From VRUE01 sp035318745 (lineage in GTDB: Bacteria; Actinomycetota; Thermoleophilia; Solirubrobacterales; 70-9): a DNA stretch of 64,000 nucleotides. The notes beneath the pieces are model-generated. The model did no database searches, had not been told where the DNA came from, and saw only the letters and a program-made list of their open reading frames with translations. Position 1 is the stretch's first letter, and every line of letters begins with the position of its first letter. Shown in pieces: positions 33,008 through 40,077 of the stretch. Both the position numbers and the translations under genes were made by a program. The stretch is from assembly GCA_035318745.1 (NCBI GenBank), contig DATHEA010000024.1, positions 1-64,000 of the forward strand, read 5' to 3'.

Positions 33008-33901
33008 TCAGGCAGCGCGTTCTGCTTGTCGCTCGGGTGAGATTCGCACCACATTCCGGGCAAGGCCGACTTTCTCCATCGCGGTGATGATCAGCGCAGA
33101 GGGGTCAATCTCCCAGCGCTTCAGTCCGTGTACTGCGGACCGGGGGAAGGCATGGTGGTTGTGGTGCCAGGACTCACCCAGGGATGGCAGTGCCAGCCAG
33201 AAGACGTTGGTGGAGCGATCGTCGGTATCGAAGCGCCTGCTGCCGAGGAAATGGCACACGGAATTGACGCTCCAGGTGACGTGATGGACGAAGAAGATCC
33301 GCACCAGGCCGCCCCAGAGCAGGCCCGTCGCAGCGCCCGCGGCGGTACCGCTGACCAGATAGCCGGCGAGGGCAGGAAGCGTCAGACCGGCGAGCAAAAG
33401 CGGCACAAAGCGACGGCTGATCTTTCGCATCCCCGGATCCTCGTACAGGTCCGGCGCATATCGCTTCCAGTCGGCTCGCCCTTGGGTGGACATCAACCAG
33501 CCGGTGTGAGCGTGCCAGAGTCCTGCCATCACACCGCCCACACCACCGTCGTGTCCGACATGCGGACTGTGTGGATCGCCGTCCCTATCGGCGTGAGCGT
33601 GGTGCTTGCGATGGTCCGCGACCCAGGAGATCACCGGACCTTGTACCGCCATCGACCCCAGGACGGCAAACAGGTACTCAACGGGTTTCGCGGTCTGAAA
33701 GGAACGGTGGGTGAGTAAGCGGTGATAGCCAACCGTTATCCCGACGGCGGTCAAGAGGTACATCGCTGCGGCGATGAGGAGATCGAGCGGACTGACCAGG
33801 CGGTTCCAGAAGAGTACAGCCGCCGCGATCGTCGCCACGAACGGGAACACCACGGCGCCCAAATTGGCGATCTTCTCGGCTCTGCCCATCTCTGAGTGCA
33901 T
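33008..33901 (-). CDS. Membrane fatty acid (acyl-CoA/acyl-lipid) desaturase
   Basis: 297 residues from ATG 33901. The three histidine boxes of delta-9-type desaturases are present: HRLLTHR, HRKHHAHAD and HHNHHAFPRSA, set among four hydrophobic segments. It introduces a cis double bond into fatty acyl chains using a di-iron centre. No ribosome-binding site is seen at ATG 33901 and the frame is open to GTG 33964, so the start is uncertain. Divergent from a PucR-type regulator, probably its controller. Confidence 0.9.
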   Translation of the reverse strand: MHSEMGRAEKIANLGAVVFPFVATIAAAVLFWNRLVSPLDLLIAAAMYLLTAVGITVGYHRLLTHRSFQTAKPVEYLFAVLGSMAVQGPVISWVADHRKHHAHADRDGDPHSPHVGHDGGVGGVMAGLWHAHTGWLMSTQGRADWKRYAPDLYEDPGMRKISRRFVPLLLAGLTLPALAGYLVSGTAAGAATGLLWGGLVRIFFVHHVTWSVNSVCHFLGSRRFDTDDRSTNVFWLALPSLGESWHHNHHAFPRSAVHGLKRWEIDPSALIITAMEKVGLARNVVRISPERQAERAA

Positions 33902-33941
33902 GGGTATCAATCTATGCTGCTTTTGATGAGAACTTTTAGGC

Positions 33942-33970
33942 TTGAGGCAACTTATTTCTGTCACTATTTA
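33942..33970 (+). promoter_or_regulatory. Promoter of the PucR-type gene, likely leaderless
   Basis: TTGAGG (33942-33947) and TATTTA (33965-33970) with a 17-base spacer. The -10 ends 8 bases before ATG 33979, so transcription would start at or near the start codon. No ribosome-binding site precedes the gene, in agreement. Confidence 0.5.
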
Positions 33971-33978
33971 TTAGATAG

Positions 33979-35193
33979 ATGACAATATCTGCGGAAGCCG
34001 AGGCCTGGCGTGCCCTTCCTGTCCGGGTCGCCGACGTGATCGAGCCTGAGCTCGACGCCGCGACCGCCGAGATCCTCGCCGCAATCGCCCGCGACGTGCC
34101 CGGTTACGCCCGGCCGCTCGAGGGAGATTTCGGACGCGGCGTGCGCAGGGGGGTCAGCGAGGCGTTGCGCCAGTTCGTTGCTCTGATTCGCGACCCGGCG
34201 GCCGGCCGTGGTGGCCGCGAGGTCTATGTCGAGCTCGGCCGGGGCGAGTTGCGTCAGGGTCGCACCCTGGATTCGCTGCAGGCCGCTTACCGGGTAGGTG
34301 CCCGGGTCGCCTGGCGGCGACTCTCGCTGGCCGGCCGGGAGGCGAATCTCGACGCCGAGGTGCTCAGCCTGCTTGCCGAGGCGATCTTCGCCTATATCGA
34401 CGAACTCTCAGCCGACTCGGTCGAGGGCTACGCCGAGGCGCAGGCCGAGCTGGAGGACCAGCGCCGGCGCCGCACTGCCGAGCTGGCGGCACTGCTCGTG
34501 CGCGAGCCACCCGCCGAGCAGGCGGACGTCCGCGCCGCGGCAGAGATCGGCGGCTGGGCCCCGCCGGGCCGGGTTGCGGCTTTGGCTCTTCCCGAGGCGG
34601 CTTTGGGGCCGGTCGCACGACGGCTGCCGGCGGATTCGCTGGCGACGGTCCTCGACGGCGGCGGCTGCGTCCTCTTCCCCGACCCGGAAGGACCGGGGCG
34701 CACCGCGTTGCTTGAACAGGCGGCCGAGGCGGCCGCCGACTTCCCCCTGGCGCAGGGTCCCACTGGAGCGCTGGGCGACTTGCCTGCCTCCTGGGCTCTG
34801 GCCAAGGCGACGCTGCGCGCCGTGCAGGCGGGTGCGCTGCCCCCTGCCACCGGCCTCGTGTCCGCTGAGGACCGTCTCGCCGATCTACTGCTGTTCGAAG
34901 GGAGCGCACTTGCCACTCGGATCGCGGCTCGTCGTCTGGAGCCGCTCGAGGCTCTCACCGAGAAGGCCCGGGAGCGGATGCGGGAGACCGCCCTCGCCTA
35001 CGTACGCCACGGGGGCAACGCCGTGGCGATGGCCGGCGTTCTCCACGTGCATCCGCAGACCGCCCGCTACCGCACCGCCCGCCTGCGCGAGCTGCTCGGC
35101 GACCAACTGGAGGACCCCGACGCGCGCTTCGAGCTGGAGATCGCCTTGAGGCACCAAGGCGGAGGGAGCCCGGTGGGTCGGCGGGCGAATTGA
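33979..35193 (+). CDS. PucR-family helix-turn-helix regulator
   Basis: 404 residues. N-terminal helical region (LRQGRTLDSLQAAYRVGARVAWRRL as LRQGRTLDSLQAAYR and VGARVAWRRL) is the RsbRD/GGDEF-like sensory part seen in actinobacterial PucR proteins. The C-terminal HTH is AYVRHGGNAVAMAGVLHVHP with QTARYRTARLRELLG. Divergent from the desaturase, so control of membrane-lipid desaturation is the natural guess. The last residues (VGRRAN) and stop are encoded by the left copy of a family 3 repeat, suggesting the native C-terminus was altered by repeat insertion. Confidence 0.85.
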   Translation: MTISAEAEAWRALPVRVADVIEPELDAATAEILAAIARDVPGYARPLEGDFGRGVRRGVSEALRQFVALIRDPAAGRGGREVYVELGRGELRQGRTLDSLQAAYRVGARVAWRRLSLAGREANLDAEVLSLLAEAIFAYIDELSADSVEGYAEAQAELEDQRRRRTAELAALLVREPPAEQADVRAAAEIGGWAPPGRVAALALPEAALGPVARRLPADSLATVLDGGGCVLFPDPEGPGRTALLEQAAEAAADFPLAQGPTGALGDLPASWALAKATLRAVQAGALPPATGLVSAEDRLADLLLFEGSALATRIAARRLEPLEALTEKARERMRETALAYVRHGGNAVAMAGVLHVHPQTARYRTARLRELLGDQLEDPDARFELEIALRHQGGGSPVGRRAN

Positions 35194-35279
35194 TGTCGCA
35201 CGCGCTTCGCGCTTAGCGACTGAGGTTGAGCGCGGCTGACGCCGCGCGGGAGACAGATTGCATATCGCCGCTTCGCGAC
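35171..35279. repeat. Family 3 repeat, left copy (inverted partner at 36118-36260)
   Basis: A 38-bp stretch (35185-35222) is exactly the reverse complement of 36203-36240, and similarity continues through CAGATTGCAT (35254-35263) to about 35279. It contains small hairpins such as GCGCTTCGCGC and GCGCGGC...GCCGCGC. It overlaps the 3' end of the PucR-type gene. Confidence 0.75.
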
Positions 35280-35339
35280 ATTCCCACAAGAGGAGATCGC
35301 CGCCGTTCCGCACCTGGACACCGACCAGACGCCCCAAGG

Positions 35340-35386
35340 TTCCGGTGCGCCTTTTGCACCCCAGAGGTACAAAAAGCGCACCGGAA
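35340..35386. repeat. Hairpin upstream of the DUF998-like gene
   Basis: TTCCGGTGCGC (35340-35350) pairs perfectly with GCGCACCGGAA (35376-35386), extended by TTTT/AAAA inside the stem. Loop about 16 bases. It lies in the 221-base gap before the membrane-protein gene; the rest of that gap is the family 3 repeat and nothing else recognisable. Confidence 0.5.
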
Positions 35387-35414
35387 GCGGGTGTTCGGCG
35401 ATATAGATGCTCTT

Positions 35415-36179
35415 ATGCAGGCGGGAGCAATGATTCGGCGGCTGGCTATGGCTGCGTTGGGCGGTCAGCTCGTTTGGCTGGCATTTGTGGCCTTCGGCGG
35501 GCTATGGGAGCCCGGGTACAGCGAGATTCGCGATGCGGTCAGCTTTCTTGGTGCCCGGGATGCGGCCAGCCCGTGGGTCTTCGACGCTGTCGTCGCGGTC
35601 TCGGGCCTCTCGGTCATCGCCCTCGCGGGTGCGCTGGCGCTCGATGCGCCGCGCAGCCCGCGCGGTCGGCTTGGCCCGGCTTTGATCGCGTTCACCGGGC
35701 TGGCTCAGATCCTCGATGGCTTTCCCTTTCCTGCCGACTGCCGTCGCACTATCGACGCCGGCTGCCACGCCCGAGAACTGGCCGGCGAACTCTCCTGGCA
35801 GCATTACGCTCACGGCTGGGCCTACTTCTTCGGCGGTGCTGCCCTGCTGCTGTCCGTGTTCGCGATGGCCTGGCGCTTTCGCGGCGATCCCCGCTGGGGC
35901 AGAGCAGACGTACTCGCCTTCGGCGCGGGGATCGTCGCGATCGTCATATTCAGCGGCCTCTTCTTCTTCACCGGCAAGGGCTTCGGAGGCCACTACGGCC
36001 TCGCCCAGCGTTTTGCTCTGGGGGCAGCTATCGCTTGGGTCGGGGCGCTGGCGCTGGCCCTGCTCGACCTCTACGGCCGGCGGCGCCTACTCGGTCGGAC
36101 GCGAGCGTCGGGAGAAGGGAGTCCGATGGACCGGCGGGCGAATGTCGCCGAAGGCGGCGAAATGCAATCTGACTCCTAG
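35415..36179 (+). CDS. DUF998-like integral membrane protein
   Basis: 254 residues from ATG 35415; TATAGA 7 bases upstream suggests a leaderless start (ATG 35430 is an alternative). About seven hydrophobic segments with YSEIRDAVSFLGARDAASPW and GFPFPADCRRTIDAGCHARE resemble the DUF998 family (function unknown). The C-terminal SPMDRRANVAEGGEMQSDS is encoded by a family 3 repeat. The whole gene is flanked by ~100-bp inverted repeats, an arrangement like a small mobile cassette, though no transposase is present. Confidence 0.75.
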   Translation: MQAGAMIRRLAMAALGGQLVWLAFVAFGGLWEPGYSEIRDAVSFLGARDAASPWVFDAVVAVSGLSVIALAGALALDAPRSPRGRLGPALIAFTGLAQILDGFPFPADCRRTIDAGCHARELAGELSWQHYAHGWAYFFGGAALLLSVFAMAWRFRGDPRWGRADVLAFGAGIVAIVIFSGLFFFTGKGFGGHYGLAQRFALGAAIAWVGALALALLDLYGRRRLLGRTRASGEGSPMDRRANVAEGGEMQSDS

Positions 36180-36260
36180 CGCGGCGAAGCCGCGCACCAA
36201 CACAGTCGCTAAGCGCGAAGCGCGTGCGACATCAATTCGCTCGCCGGTCCATCGGACTCC
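36118..36260. repeat. Family 3 repeat, right copy (full palindromic element)
   Basis: Outer 26-bp arms (36118-36143 and 36235-36260) pair at 25 positions. Inside are three mini-hairpins with GAA loops: CGCCGAAGGCG, GCGGCGAAGCCGC and GCGCGAAGCGC. GCGAAGC is known as an exceptionally stable DNA mini-hairpin. The element spans the end of the DUF998-like gene and abuts the stop of the convergent hydroxylase-like gene. Confidence 0.8.
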
Positions 36261-36887
36261 CTACTGACGGCGTTGCTTGGGAAGAGTCCGGAAAACGACA
36301 TCCCAGAGGGGAGAGGAGACGCCGTAGCCGTAGCGATGGTCCTGGAAGTGATGGCGCATGTGCTGCTCGCGCAGCCGCTTGCCGAGGTCGGACTTGGGCA
36401 CGAAGTGGTGCACGTAGTAGTGCGTGTAGTCGTAGAAGAGGTAGCCGGCGAGGAAGCCGGCGAAGAGCGGGTAGGCGGCCGGCGTGCCGAAGATCAGCGT
36501 GAAGGCGAAGAAGAAGAGCGCGGCCAGGGGGATCGAGACAGCCGGTGGCATCACCAGCCGCATCTTGTCGTTCGGATGGTCGTGGTGGATGCCGTGGATG
36601 ATGAAGTGCATGCGGCGCCCGAACCCATTGTCGGGCTCCCAATGGAAGACCAGCCGGTGCAGCCAGTACTCGGTCAGGGTCCAGATTCCGACCCCGCCGA
36701 GGCTGAGCAGGATCAGCTGCCAGGCGGCCTTGCCTTGATCGGCCGCGAGCCACTCCATGGCGACGATCACTGGCACGAAGACGATTGCCGGAATCGAGGG
36801 ATGGACCCGGGAGAAGAAGTTGAGGAATTCGCTCTCGAACAGCTGCGGCGAGGCCGCGAGCTTGTTGGTGCGGTCGTGTGCCTCCAT
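36261..36887 (-). CDS. Fatty acid hydroxylase/sterol desaturase-superfamily protein
   Basis: 208 residues from ATG 36887. Histidine clusters of the di-iron superfamily: EYWLHRLVFHWEP, HFIIHGIHHDHPNDK, YVHHFVP and EQHMRHHFQDHRYGYGVSSP (last block fits FA2H-type enzymes). Four membrane helices surround them. FA2H-like enzymes 2-hydroxylate fatty acyl chains; the bacterial role is probably lipid modification. It lies near a desaturase and its regulator, suggesting a lipid-modifying neighbourhood. Confidence 0.88.
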   Translation of the reverse strand: MEAHDRTNKLAASPQLFESEFLNFFSRVHPSIPAIVFVPVIVAMEWLAADQGKAAWQLILLSLGGVGIWTLTEYWLHRLVFHWEPDNGFGRRMHFIIHGIHHDHPNDKMRLVMPPAVSIPLAALFFFAFTLIFGTPAAYPLFAGFLAGYLFYDYTHYYVHHFVPKSDLGKRLREQHMRHHFQDHRYGYGVSSPLWDVVFRTLPKQRRQ

Positions 36888-37013
36888 TCGACCCAATGGT
36901 AGCGACGGGTGGAGCCGACCCTCGGAAGACGCGGGGAAGATGTGACGACTCTGTGTCAAGAACGTTGCGCTTTGCGGAATCAGGCGTCACGGAAGTGCAA
37001 CAGCCTTGCCAAG

Positions 37014-37211
37014 ATGCCCGCCGTGCCGCGCAAGCCCAAGCCCCCCACCTGCGAGGACTGCTACTTCCGCAAGAACCAGCTCTGCGCCCTTCAACTCGAC
37101 GAGCCCTGCACGACCTTTCGGCCCAATCGGCCCGAGGGTCTGGTTCCTCCGCGTCAGCCTGTCCTCTTGATGCGCCCGCCCCGTTGGGCAAATCAGGCCC
37201 AGCCTGCCTAG
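37014..37211 (+). CDS. Small cysteine-rich protein, unknown
   Basis: 65 residues. Four cysteines are arranged CEDCYFRKNQLCALQLDEPC, i.e. CxxC...C...C, a probable zinc or disulfide knuckle; the rest is Pro-rich. No family recognised with certainty. It starts 13 bases before the end of no other gene and ends just before hsp20, so it may share the heat-shock operon. The frame is open to 36909, but the upstream part is not protein-like. Confidence 0.6.
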   Translation: MPAVPRKPKPPTCEDCYFRKNQLCALQLDEPCTTFRPNRPEGLVPPRQPVLLMRPPRWANQAQPA

Positions 37212-37223
37212 GCCCCGCTCTCC

Positions 37224-37688
37224 ATGGCGGCTATGTTTTGCGCCATGCCTGAGCGAGACGTATTTGCGAATTTTGCCCGCATGCGGAGGGAGATGGACCA
37301 GATGCTCGGTGGTGGTTGGGGGCGTACGACGTACATCAGTCGGAGGAGCACGGGTTTTTCGCCCAACGTCGACGTCTATTACTGCGGGGAACCGCAACGT
37401 GCGATCGTGAAGGTCGATCTGGCTGGAGTGGATCTTGAGCAGGTTGGGATCGAGGTGAGCAGCAGGCAGCTGGCGATCGTCGGGGAACGGCCGGTGCAGG
37501 CAACCGAGGGCCGCGTCTACCAGCAGGTCGAGATCCCCTCGGGCCCCTTCCGCCGCGTGGTCGAGCTGCAGGTCGACGTCGATGCCGACCAGGCCAAGGC
37601 GACTTACGAGGACGGCATCTTGCGGATCGACCTGCCGCTACGCGATCCCACGCAGAGCACTCGCCGGGTGCCGATCGGGCGCGAATGA
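37224..37688 (+). CDS. Hsp20/alpha-crystallin small heat-shock protein
   Basis: 154 residues (147 if ATG 37245 is the start). The alpha-crystallin domain runs from FSPNVDVYYCGEPQRAIVKV to GILRIDLPLRD, including QVEIPSGPFRRVVELQVDV. It holds unfolding proteins for later refolding. The stop overlaps the lon start (ATGA), so chaperone and protease are co-translated. No HAIR or CIRCE operator was seen upstream. Confidence 0.92.
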   Translation: MAAMFCAMPERDVFANFARMRREMDQMLGGGWGRTTYISRRSTGFSPNVDVYYCGEPQRAIVKVDLAGVDLEQVGIEVSSRQLAIVGERPVQATEGRVYQQVEIPSGPFRRVVELQVDVDADQAKATYEDGILRIDLPLRDPTQSTRRVPIGRE

Positions 37689-40072
37689 TGGAGGGCACGC
37701 CCGTCCTCGAAGTGGTCGAGTCCCAGCTCGACGCCGAGGACGCGATCCGCGCCAGCCAGCCGCTGCCAGACGCGTTGCCGGTGCTGCCGCTGCGGGAGAC
37801 GGTCACCTTCCCCGAGACCCTCACCCCGCTTGCGGTCGGGCAGGAGCGCTCGATCAAGCTGGTCGACGACGTGCTCGGCGCCAACCGCATGCTGGCAATG
37901 GTCGCGGCGCGCGATCCCGAGGATGAGGAGCCGGGTCCGGACGGGCTCTATGAAGTCGGCGTCGTCGGCATCGTCGCGCGCATGCTCAAAGTTCCCGACG
38001 GGACGCTGCGCATCCTCGTCCAGGGCACCCAGCGCGTACGTCTTGGTCCCTACGTCGCCGAGGAGCCTTACCTGGTTGCGCGGATCGCCGAGCTGCCCGA
38101 CGTGGTCGACGAGGGTCCCGAGCTGGAGGCGCTGAGCCGCAACGTGCAACGCACCTTCTCGGAGATCGTCGAGCACATTCCCTACCTGCCCGAGGAGCTG
38201 CAGATGGCGGTGGCCAACATCGAGGATCCGGCGGCGCTCGGTCACCTGATCGCCGGCGCGCTGCGGATCACCACCGAGGAAAAGCAGCAGTTGCTGGAGG
38301 AGGTCGACATCGCCGCGCGCCTGCGCCGGCTCTCGCAGATCCTCGCCCGCGAGCTCGAGGTCGTCCAGCTCGGCAGCCAGATCCAGTCCCAGGTCCAGTC
38401 CGAAGTCGACAAAGGTCAGCGCGAGTTCTTCTTGCGCCAGCAGTTGAAAGCGATCCAGGACGAGCTGGGGGAGGGCGACGAGCAGCAGGCCGAGGTCAAC
38501 GAGCTGCGCCGGCGAGTCGAGGAGGCAGAGCTGCCCGAGCAGGCGCTCAAAGCTGCCGAGCGTGAGCTCTCGCGCTTGGAGAAACTGCCGTCGGCGGCGG
38601 CCGAGCACGGCGTCATCCGCAGCTACCTCGAGTGGCTGGTCGAGTTGCCCTGGTCGAAACGGACCGAGGACAACCTCGACATCGCCCACGCTCGCGAGGT
38701 GCTCGACGCCGATCACTACGACCTGGAGAAGGTCAAGGACCGCATCCTCGAGTACCTGGCTGTGCGCAAGCTGAAGCCGGACTCGCCGGGGCCGATCCTC
38801 TGCTTCGTCGGCCCGCCGGGAGTCGGCAAGACCAGCCTCGGGCGCTCGATCGCCAAGGCACTGGGCCGGGAGTTCGAGCGCATCTCGGTCGGCGGGGTCC
38901 GTGATGAGGCCGAGATCCGTGGCCATCGCCGCACCTACATCGGCGCCCTGCCGGGGACGATCGTCCGTGCCCTGCGCGATGCGGGCTCGCGCAACCCCGT
39001 CTTCATGATCGATGAGATCGACAAGATGGGCGCCGATTTCCGCGGCGACCCCTCCTCGGCGATGCTCGAGGTGCTCGATCCGGCCCAGAACGACAGCTTC
39101 CGCGACCACTACCTCGACCTCGAGTTCGATCTCTCCGAGGTCCTCTTCATCGCCACCGCGAACATCCTCGACACGGTTCCCGGCCCGCTGCAGGACCGGA
39201 TGGAGACGATCGAGCTTGCCGGCTACACCCTGGAGGAGAAGCGGCACATCGCCCGCCGCTACCTGGTGCCGCGCCAGATCGAGGCCAACGGCCTCAAGCC
39301 CTCCCAGATCGAGTTCGCCGAACCGGCGCTGACCGCGATTGTCGAGGAGTACACCCGTGAGGCCGGCGTCCGCAACCTCGAGCGGCAGATCGGCACGATC
39401 TGCCGCAAGGTCGCCCGCGACGTCGCCGAGGGCAAAAGCAAAAGCAAGGCGAGGGTCTCGGCGAAACGGGCGCGTGAGCTGCTCGGCCGCCGCCGCGTCT
39501 TCGCCGAGCAACGACGGCGCACGAAGGATCCGGGCGTTGCCACCGGGCTCGCCTGGACGCCGAGCGGAGGCGATGTGCTCTTCATCGAGGCGACCGCGAT
39601 GCCGGGATCGGGCAAGCTGACGATCACCGGCCAGCTCGGCGACGTGATGAGGGAGTCGGCACAGGCGGCGCTCTCCTACGTGCGCGGGCACTGGCGCGAT
39701 AGCGCGCCCGATCTGGACCAGAGCTGGTTCGCCGAGCACGACCTTCACATCCACGTCCCGGCCGGCGCCGTGCCCAAGGACGGACCCTCGGCGGGCGTGG
39801 CGATGACCGTGGCCCTTGCCTCGCTGATCTCCGGCCGGCCCGTGCGCAACGATGTCGCGATGACCGGCGAGGTGACCCTGACCGGCCAGGTGCTGCCGAT
39901 CGGCGGGCTGAAGGAGAAGTCGCTCGCGGCCCAACGGGCCGGCATCAAGCGGGTGATCGTGCCGAAACGCAACGAAGGAGATGTCGCCGAGATCCCCGAG
40001 CACGAGCGCAGCGCGCTGGAGTTCGTCTACGTTGACGAGGTCTCGAAGGCGATCGACGCAGCGCTCGCCTAG
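37685..40072 (+). CDS. lon: ATP-dependent protease Lon
   Basis: 795 residues. N-terminal substrate-recognition domain (PVLPLRETVTFPETLTPLAV), coiled coil, AAA+ module with Walker A GPPGVGKTSLGRS (K382), Walker B FMIDEIDKMG, and C-terminal Ser-Lys protease (S702 in PKDGPSAGVAM, K743 in GGLKEKSLAA). It degrades damaged and regulatory proteins. The operon with hsp20 suggests co-induction on heat or folding stress. Confidence 0.98.
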   Translation: MMEGTPVLEVVESQLDAEDAIRASQPLPDALPVLPLRETVTFPETLTPLAVGQERSIKLVDDVLGANRMLAMVAARDPEDEEPGPDGLYEVGVVGIVARMLKVPDGTLRILVQGTQRVRLGPYVAEEPYLVARIAELPDVVDEGPELEALSRNVQRTFSEIVEHIPYLPEELQMAVANIEDPAALGHLIAGALRITTEEKQQLLEEVDIAARLRRLSQILARELEVVQLGSQIQSQVQSEVDKGQREFFLRQQLKAIQDELGEGDEQQAEVNELRRRVEEAELPEQALKAAERELSRLEKLPSAAAEHGVIRSYLEWLVELPWSKRTEDNLDIAHAREVLDADHYDLEKVKDRILEYLAVRKLKPDSPGPILCFVGPPGVGKTSLGRSIAKALGREFERISVGGVRDEAEIRGHRRTYIGALPGTIVRALRDAGSRNPVFMIDEIDKMGADFRGDPSSAMLEVLDPAQNDSFRDHYLDLEFDLSEVLFIATANILDTVPGPLQDRMETIELAGYTLEEKRHIARRYLVPRQIEANGLKPSQIEFAEPALTAIVEEYTREAGVRNLERQIGTICRKVARDVAEGKSKSKARVSAKRARELLGRRRVFAEQRRRTKDPGVATGLAWTPSGGDVLFIEATAMPGSGKLTITGQLGDVMRESAQAALSYVRGHWRDSAPDLDQSWFAEHDLHIHVPAGAVPKDGPSAGVAMTVALASLISGRPVRNDVAMTGEVTLTGQVLPIGGLKEKSLAAQRAGIKRVIVPKRNEGDVAEIPEHERSALEFVYVDEVSKAIDAALA

Positions 40073-40077
40073 CGATC

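Noticed and set aside
35171..36260. The repeats as a CRISPR array.
   Set aside because: They are inverted and palindromic with unequal spacing, not direct repeats with regular spacers; no cas gene is present.
37604..40003. A 799-codon minus-strand frame opposite lon.
   Set aside because: Mirror of the lon coding frame with low-complexity Asp/His/Gly composition; no domain.
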